31,742 nt of DNA, taken from contig JAUCBJ010007120.1 in NCBI GenBank assembly GCA_032718475.1, positions 1 to 31,742 on the forward strand, given 5' to 3'. Below, piece after piece: positions 19,995 through 29,742 of this stretch. The notes beneath the pieces were generated by a model, which saw only the letters and a list, made by a program, of their open reading frames with translations, had not been told where the DNA came from and did not search any database. Within the stretch, counting starts at the first letter, position 1, and the number at the start of each line of letters is the position of its first letter. The DNA is from Nemertoderma westbladi. Lineage: Eukaryota > Xenacoelomorpha > Nemertodermatida > Nemertodermatidae. Both the position numbers and the translations under genes were made by a program.

Positions 19995-21919
19995 GGGGGA
20001 TGGGGTCCCATTGATTGGTGTGCCGGTTGTACCGCCTACAATGGGGAATGGGGTCCCATTGATTGGTGTGCCGGTTGTACCGCCTACAATGGGGAATGGG
20101 GTCCCATTGATTGGTGTGCCGGTTGTACCGCCTACAATGGGGGATGGGGTCCCATTGATTGGTGTGTCGGTTGTACCGCCTACAATGGGGAATGGGGTCC
20201 CATTGATTGGTGTGCCGGTTGTACCGCCTACAATGGGGAATGGGGTCCCATTGATTGGTGTGCCGGTTGTACCGCCTACAATGGGAAATGGGGTCCCATT
20301 GATTGGTGTGCCGGTTGTACTGCCTAGAATGGGGAATGGGGTCCCATTATTGATTGGTGTGCCGGTTGTACCGCCTACAATGGGGAATGGGGGCCCATTG
20401 ATTGGTGTGCCGGTTGTACCGCCTACAATGGGGAATGGGGTCCTATTGATTGGTGTGCCGGTTTTATCGCAGGCCTACAATGGGGAATGGGGGCCCATTG
20501 ATTGGTGTGCCGGTTGTACCGCCTACAATGGGGAATGGGGTCCTATTGATTGGTGTGCCGGTTGTACCGCAGGCCTACAATGGGGAATGGGGTCCCATTG
20601 ATTGGTGTGCCGGTTGTACCGCCTACAATGGGGAATGGGGTCCCATTGATTGGTGTGCCGGTTGTACCGCCTACAATGGGGAATGGGGTCCCATTGATTG
20701 GTGTGCCGGTTGTACCGCCTACAATGGGGAATGGGGTCCCATTGATTGGTGTGCCGGTTGTACCGCCTACAATGGGGAATGGGGTCCCATTGATTGGTGT
20801 GCCGGTTGTACCGCCTACAATGGGGAATGGGGTCCCATTGATTGGTGTGCTGGTTGTACCGCCTACAATGGGGAATGGGGGCCCATTGATTGGGGTGCCG
20901 GTTGTACCGCAGGCCTACAATAGGGAATGGGGGCCCATTGATTGGTGTGCCGGTTGTACCGCCTACAATGGGGAATGGGGGCCCATTGATTGGTGTGCCG
21001 GTTGTACCGCCTACAATGGGGAATGGGGTCCCATTGATTGGTGTGCCGGTTGTACCGCCTACAATGAGGAATGGGGTCCTATTGATTGGTGTGCCGGTTG
21101 TACCGCCTACAATGGGGAATGGGGTCCCATTGATTGGTGTGCCGGTTGTACCGCAGGCCTACAATGGGGAATGGGGTCCCATTGATTGGTGTGCCGGATG
21201 TACCGCCTACAATGGAGAATGGGGGCCCATTGATTGGTGTGCCGGTTGTACCGCAGGCCTACAATGGGGAATGGGGTCCCATTGATTGGTGTGCCGGTTG
21301 TACCGCCTACAATGGAGAATGGGGGCCCATTGATTGGTGTGCCGGTTGTACCGCAGGCCTACAATGGGGAATGGGGTCCCATTGATTGGTGTGCCGGTTG
21401 TACCGCCTACAATGGGGAATGGGGTCCTATTGATTGGTGTGCCGGTTGTACCGCCTACAATGGGGAATCGGGTCCCATTGATTGGTGTGCCGGTTGTACC
21501 GCCTACAATGGGGAATGGGGTCCCATTGATTGGTGTGCCGGTTGTACCGTAGGCCTACAATGGGGAATGGGGGCCTATTGATTGGTCTGCCGGTTGTACC
21601 GCCTACAATATGGAATGGGGGCCCATTGATTGGGGTGCCGGTTGTACCGCCTACAATGGGGAATGGGGTCCCATTGATTGGTGTGCCGGTTGTACCGCCT
21701 ACAATGGGGAATGGGGTCCCATTGGTTGGTGTGCCGGTTGTACCGCCTACAATGGGGAATGGGGTCCCATTGATTGGTGTGCCGGTTGTACCGCCTACAA
21801 TGGGGAATGGGGTCCCATTGATTGGTGTGCCGGTTGTACCGCCTACAATGGGGAATGGGGTCCCATTGATTGGTGTGCCGGTTGTACCGCAGGCCTACAA
21901 TGGGGAATGGGGTCCCATT
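19727..21919 (+). repeat. 48/52-bp minisatellite, right block
   Basis: About 45 units of the same 48/52-bp family, continuing the array beyond the retrotransposon. Variants include GGGGGCCC, GCAGGCC, GTGTGTCGG, GATTGGGGTGCC and one unit with a duplicated ATT (20346-20351). A two-unit higher-order repeat of 100 bp (48+52) is clear at 21130-21390. The right edge is at GTCCCATTC. Confidence 0.97.
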
Positions 21920-22406
21920 CTGATCCCCAACAATAAATCCGCGAAACCAATTATATTAAGGGACAATCAATAAATCTTATTATAATAACATCACCAACGG
22001 GAGCAGAATTGAGCAGACAGATGTGAATTATAACTGTAAATAATTCCACAATAATAATAAAACTGATTGACGGACAGCAGTTGTTGAGTTTATTCCATAA
22101 CACTAAATATAAATGGATATTAATTCATTAACAGGACCTCGTGTTGGTGATTAAGTGTCGCAGACGTCTTATAGAGTTATTAGCAGACAGGTGGCCCTTA
22201 AAAGTTGCTCTTTCACAAAATATATCAATAATATCCACGAGTGAATAGAACTGCCTCACCTATGGTTATTGACGTGTGCCCAATGAAACCCGTGGGGCCC
22301 GTGACACACAACCCAAACCAATATAATTATTGGCCCATAAAAAATTAACTAAAAAATATCGAATTCCCCATCGGAGCACCGCTGCTTCAAATAACAATGA
22401 CTCGCG

Positions 22407-22463
22407 CCAATGCATTATGACTCACCCATTCATTAGGCCGGCACCTGTTTCTGCTGTATAAAG
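22407..22463 (+). promoter_or_regulatory. Candidate core promoter: CCAAT, AP-1 and TATA motifs
   Basis: CCAAT at 22407-22411, TGACTCA (AP-1 consensus) at 22418-22424 and TATAAAG at 22457-22463 are in the usual order and spacing for a plus-strand promoter with a start near 22488. No convincing gene follows before the 24-bp array, so this may be chance or belong to an unrecognised exon. Confidence 0.25.
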
Positions 22464-22640
22464 CCTTCCGCTGCACATGGCACAGGCCCCGCCTCGCATA
22501 CAGCCTAAGGGCCGGAGCTACAATAATTACTCTATGTAATATAAGCGAGTTTACTTATCGTCTATGGGGGGGGGGGATTCGATCGTTTTTCGACTAAATT
22601 CCAAATTAGTCGGCCCTTTCTATCTGTTGTTCGTATTATA

Positions 22641-22690
22641 AGTCGCGTGGCGCAGTGGTGGGCAGCTTGGAGACCCAGCTGCTGTTGGGT
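22641..22690 (+). other. tRNA-like / SINE-head-like fragment
   Basis: GTCGCG-TGGCGCAGTGG at 22642-22658 matches the RNA polymerase III A-box consensus of tRNAs and tRNA-derived SINEs. No good B box follows at the expected distance, so it is a truncated or decayed head at most. Confidence 0.25.
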
Positions 22691-22753
22691 AATACAGAGA
22701 GAATCTCCGAGAGGAATCGTTAGTAACCATAAGTGCAATGTATATTATTGTAA

Positions 22754-22843
22754 GACGGGAAGGATGTATGAGATATGGGGCTAATTTATCTCCAAGGAGA
22801 CGGGAAGGATGTATGGGATATGGGGCTAATTTATCTCCAAGGA
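22754..22843 (+). repeat. 45-bp tandem duplication
   Basis: Two adjacent 45-bp copies (22754-22798 and 22799-22843) starting GACGGGAAGGATGTATG and ending ATCTCCAAGGA differ at one base (A versus G at position 18). They lie just before the 24-bp array. Confidence 0.95.
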
Positions 22844-22860
22844 TAGGCCTGTCTTTCAGT

Positions 22861-24699
22861 CCAGACACTAACACTCCCTAACAACCAGACACTAACACTT
22901 CCTAACAACCAGACACTAACACTCCCTAACAACCAGACACTAACACTCCCTAACAACCAGACACTAACACTTCCTAACAACCCGACACTAAGACTTCCTA
23001 ACAACCCGACACTAACACTCCCTAACAACCCGACACTAACACTTCCTAACAACCAGACATTAACACTTCCTAACAACCACACACTAACACTTCCTAACAA
23101 CCCGACACTAACACTTCCTAACAACCAGACACTAACACTCCCTAACAACCCGACACTAACACTCCCTAACAACCCGACACTAACACTCCTTAACAACCCG
23201 ACACTAACACTTCCTAACAAACCGACACTAACACTTCCTAATAACCAGACACTAACACTTCCTAACAACCACACACTAATACTTCCTAACAACCCGACAC
23301 TAACACTTCCTAACAACCAGACACAAACACTCCCTAACAACCCGACACTAACACTCCCTAACAACCCGACACTAACACTCCCTAACAACCTGACACTAAC
23401 ACTTCCTAACAACCAGACACTAACACTCCCTAACAACCAGACACTAACACTTCCTAACAACCCGACACTAACACTTCCTAACAACCAGACACTAACACTT
23501 CCTAACATCTAACAACCAGACACTAACACTTCCTAACAACCAGAAACTAACACTCCCTAACAACCCGACACTAACACTCCCTAACAACCCGACACTAACA
23601 CTTCCTAACAACCCGACACTAACACTCACTAACAACCACACACTAACACTTCCTAACAACCCGACACTAACACTTCCTAACAACCAGACACTAACACTTC
23701 CTAACAACCACACACTAATACTTCCTAACAACCCGACACTAACACTTCCTAACAACCAGACACAAACACTCCCTAACAACCCGACACTAACACTCCCTAA
23801 CAACCCGACACTAACACTCCCTAACAACCTGACACTAACACTTCCTAACAACCAGACACTAACACTCCCTAACAACCAGACACTAACACTTCCTAACAAC
23901 CCGACACTAACACTTCCTAACAACCAGACACTAACACTTCCTAACAACCAGACACTAACACTTCCTAACAACCAGACACTAACACTCCCTAACAACCCGA
24001 CACTAACACTCCCTAACAACCCGACACTAACACTTCCTAACAACCCGACACTAACACTCCCTAACAACCACACACTAACACTTCCTAACAACCCGACACT
24101 AACACTCCCTAACAACCACACACTAACACTTCCTAACAACCCGACACTAACACTTCCTAACAACCCGACACTAACACTTCCTAACAACCAGACACTAACA
24201 CTCCCTAACAACCCGATACTAACACTCCCTAACAACCCGACACTAACACTCCCTAACAACCCGACACTAACACTCCCTAACAACCCGACACTAACACTTC
24301 CTAACAACCCGACACTAACACTCCCTAACAACCACACACTAACACTTCCTAACAACCCGACACTAACACTCCCTAACAACCACACACTAACACTTCCTAA
24401 CAACCCGACACTAACACTTCCTAACAACCCGACACTAACACTTCCTAACAACCAGACACTAACACTTCCTAACAACCCGACACTAACACTTCCTAACAAC
24501 CAGACACTAACACTCCCTAACAACCCGTTACTAACACTCCCTAACAACCCGACACTAACACTCCCTAACAACCCGACACTAACACTCCCTAACAACCCGA
24601 CACTAACACTCCCTAACAACCAGACACTAACACTTCCTAACAACCAGACACTAACACTTCCTAACAATCAGACACTAACTAACACACCTTAACAATCAG
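22861..24699 (+). repeat. 24-bp minisatellite, about 1.84 kb
   Basis: About 76 units of 24 bp: CAGACACTAACAC, then TTCCTAACAAC. The main variants are CCGACAC, CACACAC and TCCCTAAC. Minus-strand frames read LLGSVSV repeats without stops; they are not treated as a gene. A block of about 300 bp is duplicated at a 439-bp offset (about 23210-23508 and 23649-23947), and the junction is visible as an out-of-phase 7-bp insertion (TAACATCTAACAACC) near 23502-23516. Confidence 0.97.
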
Positions 24700-25109
24700 G
24701 TAAAGTCAGAATTAATTCAACCGAATTGCCTTTATCACAGCGTGATGTCATTGTATTACTAATTCCCACATCAATAAGTAAATAAACAACAACAACCTAC
24801 TTAGTTATAGTCACAGTACTCTACCGGTATACAGTATACATATTGAATTTTTAAGGTAATTTAATTTTTAAGGTATTTTTCAAATTTATATAAAAATAAA
24901 AGATAAATTATAACAATTGTAACAAAAAAGATTACGGATATAAAACATACATAAACATATTAATTAAAATTATTATTAAAAATATTAATTAATTAATTAA
25001 AAAAAGAGAACAAATTAATATATTAAACAATAAAAATAATAAAAATAAAAATACTTATGTCGGCATATAAAATGAATTACAAAGTGAAACAAACATTAAT
25101 AATTTGGCT
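24700..25109. other. AT-rich single-copy DNA, no gene seen
   Basis: This stretch is dominated by A/T runs (for example ATTAATTAATTAATT near 24985). No ORF, exon signal or element is recognised. Confidence 0.6.
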
Positions 25110-25167
25110 GTTGACCGGACCCGTTGACATGACCCGTTGACCGGACCCATTGACCGGACCCATTACC
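25110..25167 (+). repeat. Short TTGACCGGACCCA repeats, left arm of a long-range inverted repeat
   Basis: The motif GTTGACCGGACCC recurs three to four times with small changes. The part 25138-25161 is complementary to 26484-26507 with one mismatch in 24. Confidence 0.75.
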
Positions 25168-25302
25168 ATTTAAAGGACCAGGTTACAGAGGCGTGTTGGG
25201 GGAACCAAAACAATAAACGAAAGTTAACCCATGTTACAAGATTATGGGTTCGGTCAGCACAAAGTTGAGGTAATAAGGGTCCGGTTAAATATTTAAATAT
25301 AT

Positions 25303-25516
25303 AAATATAAATCAAATATAAATCAAATATAAATCAAATATAAATCAAATATAAATCAAATATAAATCAAATATAAATCAAATATAAATCAAATATAAAT
25401 CAAATATAAATCAAATATAAATCAAATATAAATCAAATATAAATCAAATATAAATCAAATATAAATCAAATATAAATCATAATAAAAATCAAATATAAAT
25501 CAAATATAAATCAAAT
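25303..25516 (+). repeat. 11-bp AT-rich array AAATATAAATC, block 1
   Basis: About 19 units of AAATATAAATC, almost perfect, with one degenerate stretch near 25475-25492. The period is close to the DNA helical repeat, so A-tracts stay nearly in phase. Confidence 0.97.
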
Positions 25517-25696
25517 GCGGGGGAATGACCTCGCAGACCATTATTAATTCACGGTGCACCATTTTTAATTGTATGTTAAATTTTATTGTCTTAATTGTTT
25601 TGTTCTGATTGGTGGTGGGATGCTGGTGCAGTTTTATATTTAATTTTGGTTTTATGGATTTGGATATTATTATTATTCAATTTCATCGTACTGTAC
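25517..25696. other. 180-bp insert between 11-bp blocks 1 and 2
   Basis: Single-copy sequence starting GCGGGGGAATGACCTCGC and ending CGTACTGTAC. It is flanked by AAT on both sides at the same unit phase as the next insert. No terminal inverted repeats or ORF; identity unknown. Confidence 0.4.
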
Positions 25697-25974
25697 AATA
25701 TAAATCAAATATAAATCAAATATAAATCAAATATAAATCAAATATAAATCAAATATAAATCAAATATAAATCAAATATAAATCAAATATAAATCAAATAT
25801 AAATCAAATATAAATCAAATATAAATCAAATATAAATCAAATATAAATCAAATATAAATCAAATATAAATCAAATATAAATCAAATATAAATCAAATATA
25901 AATCAAATATAAATCAAATATAAATCAAATATAAATCAAATATAAATCAAATATAAATCAAATATAAATCAAAT
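25697..25974 (+). repeat. 11-bp AT-rich array AAATATAAATC, block 2
   Basis: About 25 perfect or near-perfect units, the most homogeneous of the three blocks. Confidence 0.97.
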
Positions 25975-26323
25975 TGTCTCGAGACAAGCTGGGATGACCG
26001 AGAGGGGCCTTGCCTGTGTGCGGGGTGGAGTTCACCAGAGGATTCAATTCGCCCTCCTCCGATCGAATTCTCTCTGCCTCAGAGGTGGTCAACGGTCTTG
26101 GCGCGTGTCGGGCTTTGGGGATGGGGCAGGTCTGCGGGGGTTTGATCTGGCTACCCAATACTGATGAGTGGAATATGGGTGAAACATTATTGTTAAATTT
26201 TCTAAATTGTAATTAAATTTAACTCTTTATGTACCGTTAGGTTATATACTATTTATACATACATACCATATTGTTTGCGATGTATTACTCGATATATTTA
26301 ATATAATAACCGTAATTAATTTC
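25975..26323 (+). mobile_element. 349-bp insert with tRNA-like boxes and hammerhead-core-like motif
   Basis: It starts with the perfect palindrome TGTCTCGAGACA (25975-25986). A GC-rich first half has TGACCGAGAGG near 25996 (A-box-like) and GATTCAATTCGCC near 26041 (B-box-like), about the spacing of a tRNA-derived SINE head. At 26161 it reads CTGATGA-GTGG-AATATGGGT-GAAAC, containing both conserved boxes of a hammerhead core, but stem II pairs poorly. The second half is AT-rich. A decayed SINE or retrozyme-like element is the best guess; the 67-codon plus-strand ORF is not convincing. Confidence 0.35.
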
Positions 26324-26463
26324 AATATAAATCAAATATAAATCAAATATAAATCAAATATAAATCAAATATAAATCAAATACAAATCAAATATAACTCA
26401 AATATAAATCAAATATAAATCAAATATAAATCAAATATAAATCAAATATAAATCAAATATAAA
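26324..26463 (+). repeat. 11-bp AT-rich array AAATATAAATC, block 3
   Basis: About 13 units, with variants ACAAATC and ATAACTC in the middle. It ends at AAAGCTTC. Confidence 0.97.
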
Positions 26464-26483
26464 GCTTCAATACTGTATTTAGA

Positions 26484-26507
26484 GGGTCCGGTCAATGGGT
26501 TCGGTCA
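26484..26507 (-). repeat. Right arm of the 24-bp inverted repeat around the 11-bp arrays
   Basis: GGGTCCGGTCAATGGG then TTCGGTCA is the reverse complement of 25138-25161 except for one base. Arms are about 1.32 kb apart and enclose all three 11-bp blocks. Confidence 0.7.
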
Positions 26508-26626
26508 GTCTAGCCACTTCCTAATAATTTACTAATAACAATGAGATATCGGAAAAAAAGCAAAAATAAAATAAAAACATATAATGAAATTAATATAAAC
26601 AAACAAATATAATAATCCTGCAGATC

Positions 26627-26845
26627 GGGGGGGGGGGGGGGGACTGGACGCAATAAAATTTCATCCCACTCCAGGGGAAATTCAATGCAAATAACAGCCG
26701 ATTACTCTCAAAAATAAAACTGTAACCTGTTATATTGTGTTTAGTTTATTGTTTTGGTTAAAATAACGTACCACTGTAACCTTCTCCTTTCCCTAAATTG
26801 TGAATTGAGGCGGGATATTAATTCGCCAAGATGGGATTTGCGTCC

Positions 26846-26876
<31 letters not shown>
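26627..26876. mobile_element. 250-bp MITE-like element with G/C-homopolymer terminal inverted repeats
   Basis: The left end is 16 G then ACTGGACGCAA (26627-26653). The right end is TTGCGTCCAGT then 28 C (26838-26876). These are exact reverse complements over at least 27 bp. The interior is AT-rich without a transposase. Terminal inverted repeats with a short non-coding interior define a MITE; I see no clear target site duplication (flanks GCAGATC and GTCTCTAA), so the superfamily is unknown. The C run also creates a spurious polyproline ORF. Confidence 0.65.
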
Positions 26877-27487
26877 GTCTCTAATCAGCGGAGAAAATAC
26901 GTGAGTAATAAAAATAATATTAGGGCCGAATTATTATATGAAAGTTAATAATAAACATTAACTATATACACAATGGAAAACTAATAGGATTTTACTCCGA
27001 GACTCCATTGATGTATAATAGAATAATGACTCCTATCTCAGGAGTCATTATAACACATTATGTGTGTTTAATGAACCTCGCTAACTATCGCTCAAATAAT
27101 TATACATCTCGTCTGCTCGGGTTTAGAGGGAGAAAAAATCCTATTTGCTTTCCGTTAAATAAACAGTTATATTTCGACGAGTGAATAATATGAGTGGCGT
27201 TTGAGTTACTAACTACACTATTTAGAAGACAGACACCCTAATCGCACACATACAATAGCCCTTCCTGGGTTCCGTACAGGTACCAATGGTTATACGGGGC
27301 CCTTTTTATAGAAAATATAACCAAAGAATTCTATGGAACTGGCCAACAACTTATTAATGTAACTCACCTAACAGTATGTGTAGTGTAATCCTCCGAACTA
27401 CATACATATAGAGGCTTCATAAACGCATTATAGAGGAGGGCCCTTGTGACCCTATTGTAAACCACACAACCAATTCTTTACGGGTCC
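26877..27487. other. AT-rich single-copy DNA with one strong hairpin
   Basis: No coding exon is supported. The only structure noted is the 12-bp-stem hairpin at 27023-27051. Confidence 0.6.
27023..27051. other. Perfect 12-bp-stem hairpin
   Basis: ATAATGACTCCT (27023-27034), loop ATCTC, AGGAGTCATTAT (27040-27051). Perfect dyad symmetry in single-copy DNA. Confidence 0.9.
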
Positions 27488-27508
27488 GGGGGGGGGGGGG
27501 GGGGGGGG
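27488..27508 (+). repeat. Poly(G) run of 21
   Basis: Twenty-one consecutive G between CGGGTCC and TATGAAGG. Unlike the MITE ends, no matching inverted C run was found nearby. A shorter 11-G run occurs at 22566-22576. Confidence 0.95.
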
Positions 27509-27723
27509 TATGAAGGGTCACGTTTTAGTGTTAAGGGGGCTGTATGAGAAACAGCACAAAGCGATTCAGTTGAATAAAGCTGCTGCAATGGCCATTAAAA
27601 AAACAGTTCCCAAGGCAACAATATTAGAATCATAATATTCCCATTATACTATATTAGCAATTACATTTTTATTAACAACATGACATTGAAAGCCGTTATG
27701 CCTACATTAGAGTTTTAGGGTTA

Positions 27724-27806
27724 GTATGTATGTATGTATGTATGTATGTATGTATGTATGTATGTATGTATGTATGTATGTATGTATGTATGTATGTATG
27801 TATGTA
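27724..27806 (+). repeat. (GTAT)n microsatellite, about 21 copies
   Basis: An uninterrupted tetranucleotide repeat of 83 bp. Confidence 0.98.
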
Positions 27807-27983
27807 CCGGTAGTCTTATTTAACTAAAATTTGTAACCACAATTTGTAAACCTCTCCTTGAGAACGAGTTTTTAATAACTACTTCTTCAATAAGTATATA
27901 GCTTCGACTTTAGAAACTTTTCAACATTTAAAGTACAACACGACTTCATAATAGATTGTAATTTTCTGATTACACGATTACAT

Positions 27984-29742
27984 TTTAAGATGCGTCTCAA
28001 GAAAGTCATGGGCTGTCCACCATGCTTATTCACTCCATGAGGCTGCCAAAGTACAAGATTATGCACTGGCTGGTCCTCACGGCGAAAGCAATGTCCTGCA
28101 AAGCGGAGGCGATTTTGTTCTAGTGTCAAGCTTGGGGGAACCAATGAGACACCTCCAATGTTATATAGTGTCTGGTTGGAGATGTGTGCATTGTACTTGA
28201 CACAATGAACCCGGCGTAGCATTCTTGTGAATGTGCCATCCAGATATTTGGTATCCTCAGCAGTTAGAGCCCAGCATGGACTCCCATAGATGAGTAATGG
28301 AACTACTGCTGCTCTAAATAATCGGACCTTAAGTTTCCGATTAATTCTCGGTGACTTCCAAATCCTGGAAAGCCTATTCAAGGCTGCCCATGCCTTTCCC
28401 TTACGTATTCGAAGGTCCTCACCTGACTTCCGGATCCATGATCCCAGGTAACAGAAGTCGTCCACATGCTCAAGCATACCATCTTTTGAGCTTATGCTCA
28501 TCCGATCAGAGACTTGCTGAGGACTTTCAAAGTTAACTGTCAAAATTTTGGTCTTTCTGGAGTTAATAAAAAGACCAACACTAGAAGCAGCATGTTCTAA
28601 TGAGTTGAGGAGCCGTTGGGCTCCCTCTAGTGATTCTGAGAGTACTCCTAAGTCATCAGCAAAGTCTAGATCAGTTAGGTACTTGGCAGGATTTCCTCGA
28701 CTTCTGGAGCCAGTAGGTGGAGTTATCATCACCCCATCATCATTATGATGATCTAAGGATATGCGTAGAACATAGTCAACCACAATTATGAACAAGAATG
28801 GTGCAAGTGTATCTCCTTGGAGGACGCCCCATAACACTTCAAATGGTTCTGTGTCACCGTCAACAGTAGACACAAATGTTGTCGAACCATCGTATACTGA
28901 TCTGATTGCTGCAATAATTTCATCAGGAATCCCATATAATGAAAGTATGCTGAACATACGTGACCGAGAGACTGAATCAAAGGCCTTGAAGAAGTCAACA
29001 AAGATAACAGCCAGATGCCTGTCTTTCTTTTTTGATAATTCTTCAATTATCCTTCTAAGTGCCAAAATGGGCTCCGTGGTCCCACGACCTTCACGGAACC
29101 CATTCTGATTTCCCACGGAGCAGTCTCTCAATGGGATCCCTGATGCGATTTAATAGAATTCTATTGTATAGCTTTGCAGCAATCGAGATCAATGAGATTC
29201 CCCGAAAAGAACCATAGAGTGTTAGGTTGCCCTTCTTAGGAACTGGCACCAACTTTAAACACTCAGGTATTTTAAAGACCTCAGGGGGAACACCATCTAC
29301 TCCACTGGCACGATTGGTCTTAATGCTCTTTGCAGCAGCCTTCACTTCTGCAAAGGAGATATCGCCAATGAGAATATCTGGGAGTACAGACTCAGACACT
29401 TTTACTTCTATAAAGTTATCAGGCAATACCCTGTCATTATTGAGGAGCTTTTCAAAGTGGGCTTTCCAACCATTGAGGCGATCGGCTGGTGATTCAGCCT
29501 TAACCTTGGTGGTTGGTTGGCTTTTCCGCCCAGTAAGCAGATTGATCGATTTCCATGCCTGGGATGATTGCCTGCTCTCTTCAGCATCATTGATGGCATC
29601 AACCTGTTGGTTTATTAGCTCCTGTAGATTAACAGAGTACTGCCTGTTCAGGGACCTAGATGCAGCCTTAACTGCATTCTTGGCCGCTGTAGTCTGTTTG
29701 AGTCGGGACTCTTTCTGCGCCTTATATAGGTCATTTCGGCAC
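27984..29742 (-). pseudogene. Second RTE-like copy, truncated at both ends and frameshifted
   Basis: Aligns to 16118-17944 of the full-length element. By eye about 38-40 substitutions over 1.76 kb (about 2%), plus two length changes. One is a 69-bp deletion between 29254 and 29255 (equivalent to 17387-17455) that removes 23 residues in frame upstream of LVPVPKKGN. The other is a 1-bp insertion in TTTCCCACGG near 29111-29115 that splits the frame before GFRE. It lacks the endonuclease, the start, the last 30 or so codons and the AGT tail. RT motifs FVDFFKAFDS, GVLQGDTLAPF and FADD remain. Loss of the 3' end is unusual for a LINE copy, which normally loses only its 5' end. Confidence 0.93.

Larger units (their letters stand above)
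21920..22860. other. Single-copy region between the 48-bp and 24-bp arrays
   Basis: AT-rich to about 22370, then GC-richer. It contains a candidate core promoter (22407-22463), an 11-G run (22566-22576), a tRNA-like A-box segment (22641-22690) and a 45-bp tandem duplication (22754-22843). I see no supportable coding exon; downstream of the candidate TATA the first ATG gives only a 20-codon ORF. Confidence 0.6.

Noticed and set aside
22831-24667. Minus-strand LLGSVSV-repeat ORFs of 225 and 391 codons over the 24-bp array
   Set aside because: The unit is exactly eight codons and has no stop in that frame. The frame breaks at the out-of-phase junction near 23502, and nothing gene-like flanks it.
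22861-24699. CCCTAA (telomere-type) motifs in the 24-bp units
   Set aside because: They occur once per 24-bp unit only in the CTCCCTAAC variant and never as tandem hexamers, so this is not telomeric repeat.
26010-26216. 67-codon plus-strand ORF in the 349-bp insert
   Set aside because: No recognisable motif, overlaps the SINE/hammerhead-like features, and an opposite-strand ORF of similar length covers the same bases.
26754-26948. Polyproline ORF
   Set aside because: Produced by the 28-C run at the right end of the MITE-like element.
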